From Symsagittifera roscoffensis (Eukaryota; Xenacoelomorpha; Acoela; Convolutidae): DNA of 64,000 nt. The DNA lies in contig NC_087066.1 in NCBI RefSeq assembly GCF_963678635.1, positions 43,049,682 through 43,113,681 on the forward strand, given 5' to 3'. Below are positions 19,997 to 30,609 of this stretch, piece after piece; the stretch's first letter is position 1; each line of letters begins with the position of its first letter. Under the pieces are notes generated by a model. That model saw only the letters and a list, made by a program, of their open reading frames with translations. It searched no databases and was not told the origin of the DNA. The position numbers were made by a program, and so were the translations under genes.

Positions 19997-21787
19997 TTAC
20001 TTTTTAAATTCTACTTTCTTTAATATTTTAGATTGGGGGATGAACATTTTGTAGTTTTTACGTGGTTGATTTCGGAGTCTTGTTGTTTTTCTATGTTCTG
20101 ATTTGTCTATTTCTTCTTGGGGTATTATTTGTTCTGTCATTTTTCTATTTTTTCTTGGTTTTGGAGATTTTTTATGGTTTTGTGTATTGTTTTTGGTGGC
20201 GGTTGGTTTTGTGTTTTGATTTTCGGTGGGGTTATCATTTTGTTCTGTGTTTTTCAGATGTGGTTCATTTTGAATGATTTTTAATCCTGTGAAAGAATAT
20301 AATTGAGTTAATTCGCGGAGTGCGTATTCTTTTGGGTAATAAGGTAATAGGTTGTTTCGATGTTGAACGATTTCTTTTTTGTTTGAGTCGATAATTTTAT
20401 ATGTGACATCAGTGGGTTTTTCAATTATTTGGTAGGGTCCTTTTCGGAGGGGTTGTAATTTTTTAGAAATTCCTTTTTGAGTATTAAAATTAGGTATTAA
20501 GACAAATGTTCCAATTTTTAAATCGGAAGCTGGTGTAAAACGTGAATTGATTTGTTCATTTATGTTTTGTCTTTGTAATAACTTTTTCGTTATTTTTTGG
20601 TAAATTTCGTTGTGTTTCTTATCTCTATTTAAAATCCATTCGGTGTGTGTACCGGAGGCTAATTTAAGAATTTGTGGGTGATGAAAATGATCTTCATCGT
20701 GTGTATGTAAAGGTAGGTTATAACAAATTGAGTCTTTATTTGGTTGACAATAACCTTGTGCGTTTTTATGAGAATTTGCTGTAAACATTATTGGTTTGCG
20801 TGGCTTTTGGTTAAAAACCATTTCGTATGGTGACATTCCTAAAGTTGTCGTTATTTGTGAATTATATGCTAAGGGAAATAATTTTACATCTGCTGACCAT
20901 TCGGTATATTTTGTATCATTTCCGTTGATGATACATCTAAGATATTCTTGTAGTGAACGGTTCATACCTTCGACTAAGCCGTTTGTCCAAGGTGCATGAG
21001 ATGTACGTGGTTTGTGTTTAATGTTGTATAAATGACATAGTGTTATTATTTCATTATTTATGAATTCTGTACCATTGTCTGTGACTAAAATTTCTGGTAG
21101 TCCAAATTTTGCTATCCAGTGTTCATAAAGTGTTGTGTATGCGTAATAAGCATTACAATGTGGTACTGGGTTAAGTGCTACATAATGTGTAAATGCGTCA
21201 ACAATTACCATAATGTAGGAGTTTCCTTCTGATGAGGGTGAAATTGGTCCTTTAGTATCAAATGAGATACGGTGATTAAAGTACAAACTTTGTCCTTTAA
21301 AATCTTGTTTTTGTGCTATTTGTTTTTGATTTGGGTAAGGTTTATTTAGCTGACATACTATACAATCATTGCATAGTACTTTTATCCAAATTGGTGCATT
21401 TGGGAAGTAAAAATTTTGTATAAAATTTGAATATGTTTTCTCTGATCCAGAGTGTCCTTTAATATTTTGTGTATGGGAAATATTAAAAGCTATAAGAATC
21501 ATACTTAAAGGGAGACATGGAACTGTAGATTCATTTAATTTGTATTCTAGAAGGTCTGTGTTTTCGTTAATTGTTGTATTATTGAATTTTCGAAAATATC
21601 GGAGGAGTGTTTTATTTCCTAAAATGGTTGAATCTGCTTTGATGGGTTTAGTTTTATATTTGTGCCATGATTTCAGTTGTCGAATTACTGGGTCAAGGTT
21701 TTGATATTGTTTCAGTGTTGAAATTGTAATTGTTTCTGTTGGGGGGAGAAAATGTTTTCGATTTCTAATGTAGATAAGGGTATTGTA
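19997..21787 (-). CDS. int: Integrase (DDE, with HHCC finger and GPY/F domain)
   Basis: The frame is open from 21787 and overlaps the end of gag-pol by about 75 bases in the -1 frame. The first ATG (21502) falls inside the zinc-finger region, so translation must enter from upstream. Before that ATG the frame encodes the usual RNase H-integrase linker. The finger is HTQNIKGH followed by C-x2-C. The catalytic core has a first Asp in SFDTKG, the second in TDNGTEF and the Glu in LVEGMNR. A GPY-type C-terminal domain (GPYQII, HRNNLLPYYP) follows, then a basic Lys/Asn-rich tail. A run of six C (21741-21746 on the minus strand) in the overlap is the likeliest point for a frameshift, or for a one-base assembly or mutational indel. 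Confidence 0.92.
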   Translation of the reverse strand, partial: YNTLIYIRNRKHFLPPTETITISTLKQYQNLDPVIRQLKSWHKYKTKPIKADSTILGNKTLLRYFRKFNNTTINENTDLLEYKLNESTVPCLPLSMILIAFNISHTQNIKGHSGSEKTYSNFIQNFYFPNAPIWIKVLCNDCIVCQLNKPYPNQKQIAQKQDFKGQSLYFNHRISFDTKGPISPSSEGNSYIMVIVDAFTHYVALNPVPHCNAYYAYTTLYEHWIAKFGLPEILVTDNGTEFINNEIITLCHLYNIKHKPRTSHAPWTNGLVEGMNRSLQEYLRCIINGNDTKYTEWSADVKLFPLAYNSQITTTLGMSPYEMVFNQKPRKPIMFTANSHKNAQGYCQPNKDSICYNLPLHTHDEDHFHHPQILKLASGTHTEWILNRDKKHNEIYQKITKKLLQRQNINEQINSRFTPASDLKIGTFVLIPNFNTQKGISKKLQPLRKGPYQIIEKPTDVTYKIIDSNKKEIVQHRNNLLPYYPKEYALRELTQLYSFTGLKIIQNEPHLKNTEQNDNPTENQNTKPTATKNNTQNHKKSPKPRKNRKMTEQIIPQEEIDKSEHRKTTRLRNQPRKNYKMFIPQSKILKKVEFKK

Positions 21788-24700
21788 TCAAGTGGGTCGT
21801 GAAGGTCAAAAACTTGATTTATTGTGTATTTTGAATCATTTGTTTGTGGTCCTGATAAATTTATTTTATCAGTTAAATCTTCTTTTTCAATTAGTGGAAA
21901 ATGGTTTTTCTTAGGCAGGTGTTGTTTTGTTCGTTTTTGTTGAGTGTTATTTTTTATCCATTGAGAATATGGGATTGGTTTGAAAGTTGATGTTCCAAGT
22001 AAATCAACTTCATAATGATTATTTTGACAATCTAAATAAAGTGGGAAATGTTGTAAATTATTTATTTGTGATTGTTCAATATCAGTTTTAACTGCATATT
22101 TGCATTCTAATCGGGGTGATGTTTCGTTTTCTGCAAGGTAGAATTTTATGTTTTTGGGTATTTCAACTGTTGTTTTTCGTGTAAGTAATTCAGGTGGTGT
22201 ATTTCGACTTAAGGTGTCTGGTAATGCAAGATTTTTTCCTGCAGTCCAAACTATATGTAAGTTTGGAAATTTCATTAGAATTAGTTGAAATCTGTAAACT
22301 CGGTGGTTTGGGTTAGATTTTTGTGTAAAGAGAAAGATGATTGGTTTATGGTCTGTGAATAGAACTGTTGGATGTTTTGATCCAAGTATCAGAAATTCAT
22401 ATTCTGTCAGTGTATATATTATGGCTGTACATTCTCTCATTAGAGTTGAGAGTCGTAGCTCTGCTTGAGTGAATAATCGAGAATTTGCTGATATGAGGTT
22501 CATTTTATTTGTACCATTATGTGATTGTAATAGTGCTGCACCGATGCCAAAGTTCGAAGCATCGCACATTGCATAAAATGGTTGATTAGGGTCTGGAATT
22601 GTGTTTGAAATTTGTTCAGTTAAAAGTTTCTTTATTTCATCGAATCGTGTTTGATGTTCTGTATTCCATTCAAAATTATTTTGTTGTCTAAGGATGTTGT
22701 AAAATGGTCGTAGATATAATTGCATTTTATAAACATATTTACTTAAAAAGTTTAACATTCCAAGGAATTCTTGGATTTTCTTTTTATTTGTTGGTGGTTG
22801 AAGTTTTTGAATAGCGTCAATGCGTGATTTCAGTGGAGTGATTGTTTTTCTTTCTATGTTATGTCCTAAGAATTTAACTCTTGTCAAAAAGAAGTGTGAT
22901 TTATCGGGGGCGGCCTTCAGATTTTCGTTCTGAAGTATTTGGTGATATTTTTCTAAAACATTGAACATTTCGTCTTTTGTTTGTGATTGCATAAAAACAT
23001 CGTCTAAATAGGTGATTGCGTTTTTCTTGAGTATCAGTGGTCTAAAAATTTTGCTCATAAAAGCTGAAAATGCTGCTGGTCCTATGGATATTCCATAGAA
23101 TAAGCGGTTGAATTCATATTGTTGGTTTCCGATAACAAATTGTGTTAAACGTCGTGATTGTTCATCTAGTGGCATTTGATTGTATGCACTATTCATATCG
23201 GCGGTTGTAAAGTATTTGCCGTTTATTTTTGTTAAAATAACTTGTATTGGTTCAATGGGCCAATTACATTTTGATTCATCTATGAGTGAATTGAGGTATC
23301 TAGCATCGAGAACGATTTTTAATGATTCTCCTTTAGCTAGAATGATAACGGGGTTGATGAATGTGTTGCCTTTTGGTTGTTCTTCTTTATTAACTGGTGA
23401 TATAATATTGTACTGTTCTAAAATATCGAGTAATCTGTTTACTTTATCATGTAAGTGAATTGGTACTTTACTTGCTCTCTGTTTTTTGAAAACTGCGTCT
23501 GGTTTTAATGGGAGATGTAGTGATGAACTGATTTTGCCAACATCGAATTTTGATGTTGCATAGACTGATGAATATTTAATGAGCTGTTTGGCTAATTTTT
23601 CGAATTCGTCTTGTGTTATTTGTGAATGTTGGAAATTAAACATTGTTAAAAATTTTTGTTGGTGCTCTGTGTAGTTAGTTATGTTGAATGTAGGTTTGAA
23701 ATATGGAGTTTTTGTGAAATAATCCGTATTTCTGTTTTCGTTACTTATTATATTATTTATAGATAATTCTTCATTAAGAATGGTAGATTGGCAAATATCT
23801 AGTAATTGGAGTATATTATTTACGCGATAGGCTTTTTCGTGTATTGGTGATATTGTAGCGTTGGTTTCACAATATCCTAAAAGTCCTAAAGGTAATGTTA
23901 CTTGGTAAGGTGTGTTGTTATAAACATGTAGAGAAATAATATCTGAATTCGAATTTTTCAAATATTTTATTGAAGAGATTGTGATTTTGAAAAATTTATG
24001 AATAGGTTTGAATTCAAAATCTGACATATAAAATTTTTGTTTGTTTTGTTCTTTATCATATTGGTGAACTTGTTTGATTGAAAAATTATATATGTTTCCT
24101 GATAGTGGTTTCAGGTGTTTTCTTTGTTGGTTATATATCGGATAGAATTTTGAAAAGAATGGTGGTTGTTTATTTAATCTTTGAAAAAATGTTAAGGATG
24201 TTTCTTTTGTTTTTGTATATTTATCTTTGATTAATATTTTACTATTTAGTATGTTAATTGTTGGTATGTACTTCGAAATAAATGGTATTCCAATGATATT
24301 ATATTTAATGTCAGTGATATGGAATATTTGTTTAAATGGCTTATTTAAAATTTTGCTTTGTTCCATTGTTCTGGTGGGGAGGAGAAATAATTGGATTTTT
24401 CCGTAGTTTATCAATGTTGATCCTTGTGCTGTTGCTAACTTACTGGAGGTTTCAAGAGGTGTTAGCTTTGGATGTAAAGTTTTTATTTCATTCCATGTGG
24501 GGATGTTTATTATGTTTGATTCTGCTCCTGAATCAATTAAAAAATCTATTTCAAGGTCTGGTGGTTGAAATTCTTTATTTCTTGGGCTTTCTAAGAGAAA
24601 TGGTATTGTCCAAATTTTTTCTTTGGGTTGTTCTTTTTGTATATTTTGGTAGATATGGTTTGTATTCAAGCATTTTGTTTTGACATTTTGATTGGGTTGT

Positions 24701-27700
24701 TCTGTAGTATTTTTTGCATTTGTTTCTTGCGTTGTTGGTGTGGAATTTATGGGTGTAGTGTAATGATTTTGAAGAAATTCTGATTGATTTTCATATATGT
24801 GTGATGGAAAGGGTTGTTCATATATGACAGATTCATAGTCATTTTCGACTTTTATCATATTGATAGAAATAGTGTTTTCAGTATCGCTTTCTGAATCTGA
24901 TGATGTACAGTTTATTTGATTGAGTTGTAACGCATCAGTTACTGTGTCATCAATACCTGGAGGGTCTGATGTAGTTTCTGGGTTAGATTGTACTTGATTG
25001 ATTTGCCTTTGATGTTTAGGTGTATTACTTCTATGACGATTATTAGAATTATTATAGTTATTATTATTCCTATGTGGTGATTGGGAATAATTTCTATAAC
25101 GATTATTATAACTTGAGTGTCGATTTTGTGAATTATTTCGCGATCTGTTTTGGTAATTATTGTTTGGTCTGTTATAGTTCGATCTATTATATGAGTTATT
25201 CCTTGATCGATTGTTCGGGTAATTCTGGTTTCGGTTGTTTGAATAACTTCTATTTCTATTATAGGAGTAGTTTCTATTCCTATTGTATGATGAATTTCGT
25301 GATTGGTTGTTTGGATAGTAGTTATTTCTTGATTGGGAATTAGATCTAGAAACAAATCGTTGTGTATTTGAATTTGATCTGGAGTAGTTATTTCTACTGT
25401 TTGGTCTATTGTAGTGATTTTGTGATGAGTTATACGTGTTTCTTCGTTCTGGTGATCTTCCTCTATAACTTGAATTATATGGGGATTGATTTCTTGTATA
25501 ACTTGTATTGTTCGGGAGTGGTTTTCCTGAACTGTTGTTGCTGTGAACTGTTTTGTTTGGTAGATTTTGATCTTTTTTCATGTATTGATAGAATGATTTA
25601 TTTGGTTCTTTGTATTTTTGAGGTTTATTGTGACTATCTTGCTGTTTTTGTCTACATTCGGAAATACTATGTCCGTATCTTCGGCAATAATTACACCATT
25701 TTTTGAAAGATGGTTTGCCTTTAAAGTTCGGGTTCTTTTCGTAAATATTGAGTATTTCAGTGATTTTTTCAACGAGGTCTGTTTCTGATTCCTGTATATT
25801 ATTAATATTAGTGGGAGTCGTTTCAATTTTGTTAACGTATTGTAATTTCAGATTTTCCGTTTCTTCTAGTTTCATCGTGATTTCTGCTTGTTCTAGTTTG
25901 TCTACTAGTTTTCTAAAATCTAAATCGGGTTCTCGAATTGAAGAAGGATGTGATGCTCTCTTTTTTATTGCTATTTTCCTTAATTGTGGTGTTAAGGTCA
26001 TCATTAAGATTTCTGTCATCTTTGTGTTTTTATAGTCATGTGTATTTAATGAATATGCTTTTCGAACTAGTGTTTCGATTCGTACTGCTATTTGCTTGAT
26101 GGTTTCGTTTGGTAATCTGCGAATTTCATTACATAAAACTCTTTGTTGTTGTTTGTTTCTTTCGGAGTCAAACATTTTTGAAAATTCTTGTGTAAATCTT
26201 TTCCAGTTTGATTTTATTTCTTGAGGTAGTACTGAAAACCATTTTTGGGCTGCGCCATCTAAGGTTGTTTGTATCAACGCTGTGCGTCGATGTATCCAGT
26301 TTTGATGTAGTGGCGTATTAATTGGTTCAGGTCCTATATTTAAAATCAAATTTGCTGTTACTGCATTTAAATAATCTTCTACAGAGTATTCAGGGTCTGT
26401 TCCTGTGAAAACCATTAAAGGTTTGTTTGATGTTATTGATGATCCACCCATAAGGTATGGATTCATTGTCATTTGTAATGATTCTGCTGCATTTGGCATT
26501 TGAGAAAAATTTGAAAGTTGGTTTCTTGTTATTTCATGTTGTTGGAGATAATATGGGAGTGGTATTTCATTTTGCATTTGTGATGGTTGATACGAGTGTG
26601 CAGTCATTGGATTTTGTTGTTGAATTGGTTGAAAAGATTGTGTATTAATTGGATTTTGTTGTTGAATTGGTTGTTGATGTTGTGCATCTATTGATTGTGG
26701 AGAAAAATTTCTATGATTTGTACGTGTTTTCTGTATTCCTTGTCTACGATATTCTTGAGTATTTTGTGCAAATATATCTGGTTGTAAGAAATCATCATCT
26801 GAGGATAAATAATCCATTTGATAAGATGTTTGTTTTTTATTTTTATTCTGTTGAAAAAATGGGTAATTTTCACTGCGATCCTGTGGAGGATTTGGTTGAA
26901 AATTTTTGGAATTATATTGGGCCGTTGGGTTATCCCAGTTTCGAGGTTTTGTATATTGATTAAAATTCCTTTGTGGTTGATAATTTATTTTTGACGGATG
27001 TGTATAATTATAATTATGGTCTGCAAAGTTGTTTCTATTGAATGTTTTGCGTGTTTTTGATGGTATTGTCATGGGTCTGTATGTTTGGTAATCCATATGT
27101 GAATATTTAGGGGCAACCGAAGGTTTAACGGTTGATTGTAAGGTTACCTGTGTTTGTGAAGGATTTGTATTTCTTGGTGTTGTTAAATTTGGGCGTATTG
27201 GTGAAATACTTTGTTGTGTAGTTGTTGTGTGTACAATTTCTTCATTTATGAAGTGTGATGGTGTCTGGATATCTTGTTGAGTAAGATTCCTAGTTCCATT
27301 GAGGTTTTCGTTGTGTATGACTGTAGAGTTTAAACTATTATTTTGTGTATCGGGTAAAAATGTATTATAATTTAATGGAGTTGCATCAATTGTTAATGGT
27401 ATTACTCTTACATAATCTCTTATGTAAGATATTGTACCTATTGCTTGACTTGAGATTGATTGTGGAAAGCTTATAAATGCGGGATGAGACCATTCGGGGT
27501 CCCAAACATAATCTGATTGTTCTGTGATAGCGGTATCATCGTTCGAATTTTGGGGTCTAAAATTTTTTCTTGCTTGTGCAATTAAATCAATATTGTGTGT
27601 GAAATAATCTATTATGAACCATGCCAAAATTTTTTGTAGATCGTGTTTGGTATGTTGTGAAACGTCGTCTTTCGTGAAATTTTCTTTAATGATGTTTAAA

Positions 27701-28266
27701 TAACTAGAGAGTAGTGTGATTTCATGTCGTACTCTTAAATGTTTAGATGTTTCTGTCGGTGAGACATTTGTTATTGGGATTTCGTTTTCTAATATCGAAA
27801 TATAACTATATATTATTGCGAAAACTTCATTGGTGAATATGGAGTTTGCTCTTTGTGAGTTATGGTATTGGATGCTTTTTATATATTCTGAAAAAACTTT
27901 TGAAAATTCTAAATCAAGATCGTCTGTTTGAATAGTATATGTTCTATTATTATGGTTTGGGGAAGTGAATTCTATAGAGTATATTCCATATTGTTGTGTT
28001 ATGTTGCATATATCTTTTAGATAGTGATCTATGATTTGTCTTTTGATTTTTACATCGGGGAACTCTGTTTTACATGGACTGATTCCGGGTTCAAATAAAT
28101 TTATGAGTAAATTTTGACAAAATATGTGTTGTCCTCTATCAGTATCTGCGTCTACTATAAAGGGAAAGATTTCATCATCATCTGGAGTTTCGTCACCTGG
28201 GGTGTGAGTTAAGACTGGAGTGTATAACTCATAGAGTAATTTCGGATAGGGTACACCGTCTGCTCG
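21712..28266 (-). CDS. gag-pol: Gag-protease-reverse transcriptase-RNase H polyprotein
   Basis: One frame of 2184 codons runs without a stop from 28266, inside the 5' LTR, to the TGA at 21712. The first ATG is at 27096, leaving 390 open codons upstream of it, so the true start is unknown. Features by approximate position: a Gln/Asn-rich N-terminal region; a gag capsid-like helical region near 26450-25900; a zinc knuckle C-x2-C-x4-H-x4-C near 25690; a long Arg/Asn/Ser/Tyr repeat region near 25500-25000; an aspartic protease motif DSGA near 24525; a reverse transcriptase with the YLDD box near 23005; and an RNase H start with CDAS near 22555. Gag and pol share one frame with no stop between them. 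Integrase is not in this frame; it follows in the -1 frame. Confidence 0.93.
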   Translation of the reverse strand, partial: RADGVPYPKLLYELYTPVLTHTPGDETPDDDEIFPFIVDADTDRGQHIFCQNLLINLFEPGISPCKTEFPDVKIKRQIIDHYLKDICNITQQYGIYSIEFTSPNHNNRTYTIQTDDLDLEFSKVFSEYIKSIQYHNSQRANSIFTNEVFAIIYSYISILENEIPITNVSPTETSKHLRVRHEITLLSSYLNIIKENFTKDDVSQHTKHDLQKILAWFIIDYFTHNIDLIAQARKNFRPQNSNDDTAITEQSDYVWDPEWSHPAFISFPQSISSQAIGTISYIRDYVRVIPLTIDATPLNYNTFLPDTQNNSLNSTVIHNENLNGTRNLTQQDIQTPSHFINEEIVHTTTTQQSISPIRPNLTTPRNTNPSQTQVTLQSTVKPSVAPKYSHMDYQTYRPMTIPSKTRKTFNRNNFADHNYNYTHPSKINYQPQRNFNQYTKPRNWDNPTAQYNSKNFQPNPPQDRSENYPFFQQNKNKKQTSYQMDYLSSDDDFLQPDIFAQNTQEYRRQGIQKTRTNHRNFSPQSIDAQHQQPIQQQNPINTQSFQPIQQQNPMTAHSYQPSQMQNEIPLPYYLQQHEITRNQLSNFSQMPNAAESLQMTMNPYLMGGSSITSNKPLMVFTGTDPEYSVEDYLNAVTANLILNIGPEPINTPLHQNWIHRRTALIQTTLDGAAQKWFSVLPQEIKSNWKRFTQEFSKMFDSERNKQQQRVLCNEIRRLPNETIKQIAVRIETLVRKAYSLNTHDYKNTKMTEILMMTLTPQLRKIAIKKRASHPSSIREPDLDFRKLVDKLEQAEITMKLEETENLKLQYVNKIETTPTNINNIQESETDLVEKITEILNIYEKNPNFKGKPSFKKWCNYCRRYGHSISECRQKQQDSHNKPQKYKEPNKSFYQYMKKDQNLPNKTVHSNNSSGKPLPNNTSYTRNQSPYNSSYRGRSPERRNTYNSSQNHYNRPNSRNNYSRSNSNTQRFVSRSNSQSRNNYYPNNQSRNSSYNRNRNYSYNRNRSYSNNRNQNYPNNRSRNNSYNRSNYNRPNNNYQNRSRNNSQNRHSSYNNRYRNYSQSPHRNNNNYNNSNNRHRSNTPKHQRQINQVQSNPETTSDPPGIDDTVTDALQLNQINCTSSDSESDTENTISINMIKVENDYESVIYEQPFPSHIYENQSEFLQNHYTTPINSTPTTQETNAKNTTEQPNQNVKTKCLNTNHIYQNIQKEQPKEKIWTIPFLLESPRNKEFQPPDLEIDFLIDSGAESNIINIPTWNEIKTLHPKLTPLETSSKLATAQGSTLINYGKIQLFLLPTRTMEQSKILNKPFKQIFHITDIKYNIIGIPFISKYIPTINILNSKILIKDKYTKTKETSLTFFQRLNKQPPFFSKFYPIYNQQRKHLKPLSGNIYNFSIKQVHQYDKEQNKQKFYMSDFEFKPIHKFFKITISSIKYLKNSNSDIISLHVYNNTPYQVTLPLGLLGYCETNATISPIHEKAYRVNNILQLLDICQSTILNEELSINNIISNENRNTDYFTKTPYFKPTFNITNYTEHQQKFLTMFNFQHSQITQDEFEKLAKQLIKYSSVYATSKFDVGKISSSLHLPLKPDAVFKKQRASKVPIHLHDKVNRLLDILEQYNIISPVNKEEQPKGNTFINPVIILAKGESLKIVLDARYLNSLIDESKCNWPIEPIQVILTKINGKYFTTADMNSAYNQMPLDEQSRRLTQFVIGNQQYEFNRLFYGISIGPAAFSAFMSKIFRPLILKKNAITYLDDVFMQSQTKDEMFNVLEKYHQILQNENLKAAPDKSHFFLTRVKFLGHNIERKTITPLKSRIDAIQKLQPPTNKKKIQEFLGMLNFLSKYVYKMQLYLRPFYNILRQQNNFEWNTEHQTRFDEIKKLLTEQISNTIPDPNQPFYAMCDASNFGIGAALLQSHNGTNKMNLISANSRLFTQAELRLSTLMRECTAIIYTLTEYEFLILGSKHPTVLFTDHKPIIFLFTQKSNPNHRVYRFQLILMKFPNLHIVWTAGKNLALPDTLSRNTPPELLTRKTTVEIPKNIKFYLAENETSPRLECKYAVKTDIEQSQINNLQHFPLYLDCQNNHYEVDLLGTSTFKPIPYSQWIKNNTQQKRTKQHLPKKNHFPLIEKEDLTDKINLSGPQTNDSKYTINQVFDLHDPLDTIPLSTLEIENIFSPQQKQLQFQH

Positions 28267-28614
28267 TCACGCTATCTTATTTTCGGCCGGATAGATTCGT
28301 GCAACTTCTTAGTCTAATACCGATCCTAATCTTACTCTTATACTATCTAGTCTCAGGTTGTTTAACTAGTCTCTGCTAGGCTCAATAGATCTAGGGTATA
28401 CTGGTTTATTGCGGCTGCTGAAGTGCTCGGGAGAGTCCAACTAATTTCTAAGTTAAATTCAAATCTCTCTGGTGCTGAAATTACAAGTAACTTCAGCACT
28501 TACAAATAAGTGGGTTGTTAGTTAGATGGATCATGATTGGTTAATATTAAATACTTTACATTGGTAAAACATTTAATTTATCCAATCATAAAATATAGTT
28601 TAGATCAGGTTCCA
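28205..28614 (-). repeat. 5' LTR of the retroelement
   Basis: 410 bases matching the 3' LTR. The gag-pol reading frame is already open inside its last ~60 bases (from 28266). A tiny frame starting with ATG near 28235 reads seven codons to TAA just before the LTR end, in a different frame from gag. No standard TGG-type primer-binding site follows the LTR; the next bases on the minus strand are caccccaggtgacg. Confidence 0.95.
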
Positions 28615-28618
28615 ATAG
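28615..28618. other. Target site duplication (right), ATAG
   Basis: Matches 11464-11467. Four-base duplications are usual for Ty3/gypsy integrases. Confidence 0.85.
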
Positions 28619-30609
28619 TTTGATTGACTTAATTTTTTTAGTGAATGAAAAATTCCTCATCCTTTGTTGGTAACCCCGTTCCAAGGTTACTATCAGAGAT
28701 TAGAATTGAATACACGGTAGCCAATATTTAGAGAACTTTCATGACTGCAACTTGTCAATGTTATTTAATCCTCCTTTCAAAATAAAGAGTATAGGAGAAG
28801 AAATTGAAAAAGTTCCTGTTTTACTTGTCGCAAATGGGTAGCCCCAAAAAAAATTAGAAAGTCAATTTTTTTCATCGTTCGAAGTTTATTTCAAAAAATA
28901 ACGTTGGTTTCTTTTTCCTCAGGAGGTTGAACTGAGCTTTTAAAAACACAAAATAACGCTTTTCCTATATAATTATCAAAAATCTATATACAATCAACAT
29001 GTAATTTACACGTACACTCATAACCATAAAAAAATTATGTGAAGCGTCCAGTTTGTATGTAGGACAGATGATGCAGAAGTGATTTTTTCTCAAGTTTCTT
29101 GACATTTCCGGAACCCAAGTAAGATTGAGCTGGACTTATACTTCTGATATTGCTACACTTCTCATTCTAACAAACAAACATGCAGATTTTTTTCATACAA
29201 AAAAATGAACATATACAAACAAAAATACATAGTATATATAGTATATATATATGAGTAGATAAATCAACAAGTTCTGCAAAAAATTACAGATAAACAAACA
29301 TATCAGGAAAAATATGTAGTTAACAAACTTACGACGCAGCAACACAAATACGCAAATACGGACGCAGGTAGACACATGTTCATATGTATAACCTTACTCA
29401 ATTATATTACCCTAGCAAATACTATCGAAAAACAAAAAATTCTACATAACACATCTAGATTATCTGGTAAAGTTTTCTGGAACATTCCAGAAAAAGTACG
29501 CGCATGAAATAAATTGAACTTTATTTAAAATTTTTTATCCAATTAAAAATGCATATCGTAATTTGCATCGAAATAATTCTAAAAAGTTACATGACTCTTT
29601 CATAGATGCATTCAACAAAAAATTTCAAAGACCTATATCAAACATAACAAAACAAACAGGCATAATAGCGTCATAACCAGTATTTACATACAACCTTGCT
29701 ACAGATAGTATCATATTACTTATATATAAGTGTCAATACAGAAAAAAGCTACAAGCAATCAAAGTGATCGAGTAGTTGCATAAGTTCATTTCTTCTTCGT
29801 TGTAAAATATGTTTTAGCTCATATCATAGTTGAAAGAATATTTTATTTTCCCTCAAATGGGACTAAATGTACCATTACTGTAAAAACACGGCAAGTTCTT
29901 TTGGACTTCACAAAATGGCTTCATCTGTTGGCTTTTTTTATAAAAGGAATTGCAATGATATTGTTTTGGGGTGCAGTTTTAACATATAAAAGCATGATCA
30001 GTTTTTTGGGATTTTTGCTGTGGCTGTAAAATTAGATAACTCGCTTAAAAAATTGTGCTCGTTATTAGGTGCATCATACAGTATAGACCATTTTTTATGA
30101 CTTGTTGTTGTATTTAAAAATGCCTTAAGGAAAAAATATACTTTTTGAGCAGTTTTTCTTGTTCATTTTTTAACCATTGTGGCACTATTTATTGTAATAG
30201 AAACGTAATTGAGTTACAACACAACTTTTGCTATAAGAACAGTGATCGAATGCAAACACAGAACTGATAAAATAACCTAAATAACTACAGTTCAAACAGT
30301 TGAAACGAACACTAAAAAAAGACTTCTAGTCAACAAAAGTATAAAAAAAACTTCAATCTGAACAAATGTTTTAGAAAACAAAAAATTTTCTTCTTTCTTT
30401 TTGTACCAACTATACGCTTAAGAGTCGAGATAATACTTGATTTCATGCTTGCACGTTTGTCTGATTTACTATTTTCCTTATAATTGAAAAATATTCCCTA
30501 CCCTCTCTTCGTAACGCCACCACACATCGGCGTGATTGCAGCAATTACTTTATCCATTACAGACTTTTCAAATTATTTTTTCGGCTATTTGAGTAGTAGA
30601 TGTTGGAGG
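28619..30609. other. Intergenic stretch between the LTR element and the Polinton
   Basis: No gene recognised. It includes TA-rich microsatellite-like sequence at about 29228-29260 and old repeat similarity to the left flank of the LTR element (see 9930-11463). It ends in a G-rich run at the Polinton boundary. Confidence 0.45.

Larger units (their letters stand above)
11468..28614 (-). mobile_element. Complete 17.15-kb Ty3/gypsy-type LTR retroelement with envelope-like gene
   Basis: Two direct repeats of 410 bases (11468-11877 and 28205-28614) bound the element and start TG and end CA when read on the minus strand. The bases flanking both ends are atag (11464-11467 and 28615-28618), a perfect 4-bp target duplication. 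Internal order on the minus strand is gag, aspartic protease, reverse transcriptase, RNase H, integrase, extra ORFs, envelope-like gene, 599-aa ORF. Integrase after RNase H is the Ty3/gypsy order. The LTRs appear identical by eye, so insertion was recent. At 17 kb it is far longer than most such elements. Confidence 0.95.

Noticed and set aside
24939-25706. Open frames antisense or out of frame in the gag Arg/Asn/Ser region
   Set aside because: Low-complexity repeats keep several frames open; the gag frame explains the sequence.
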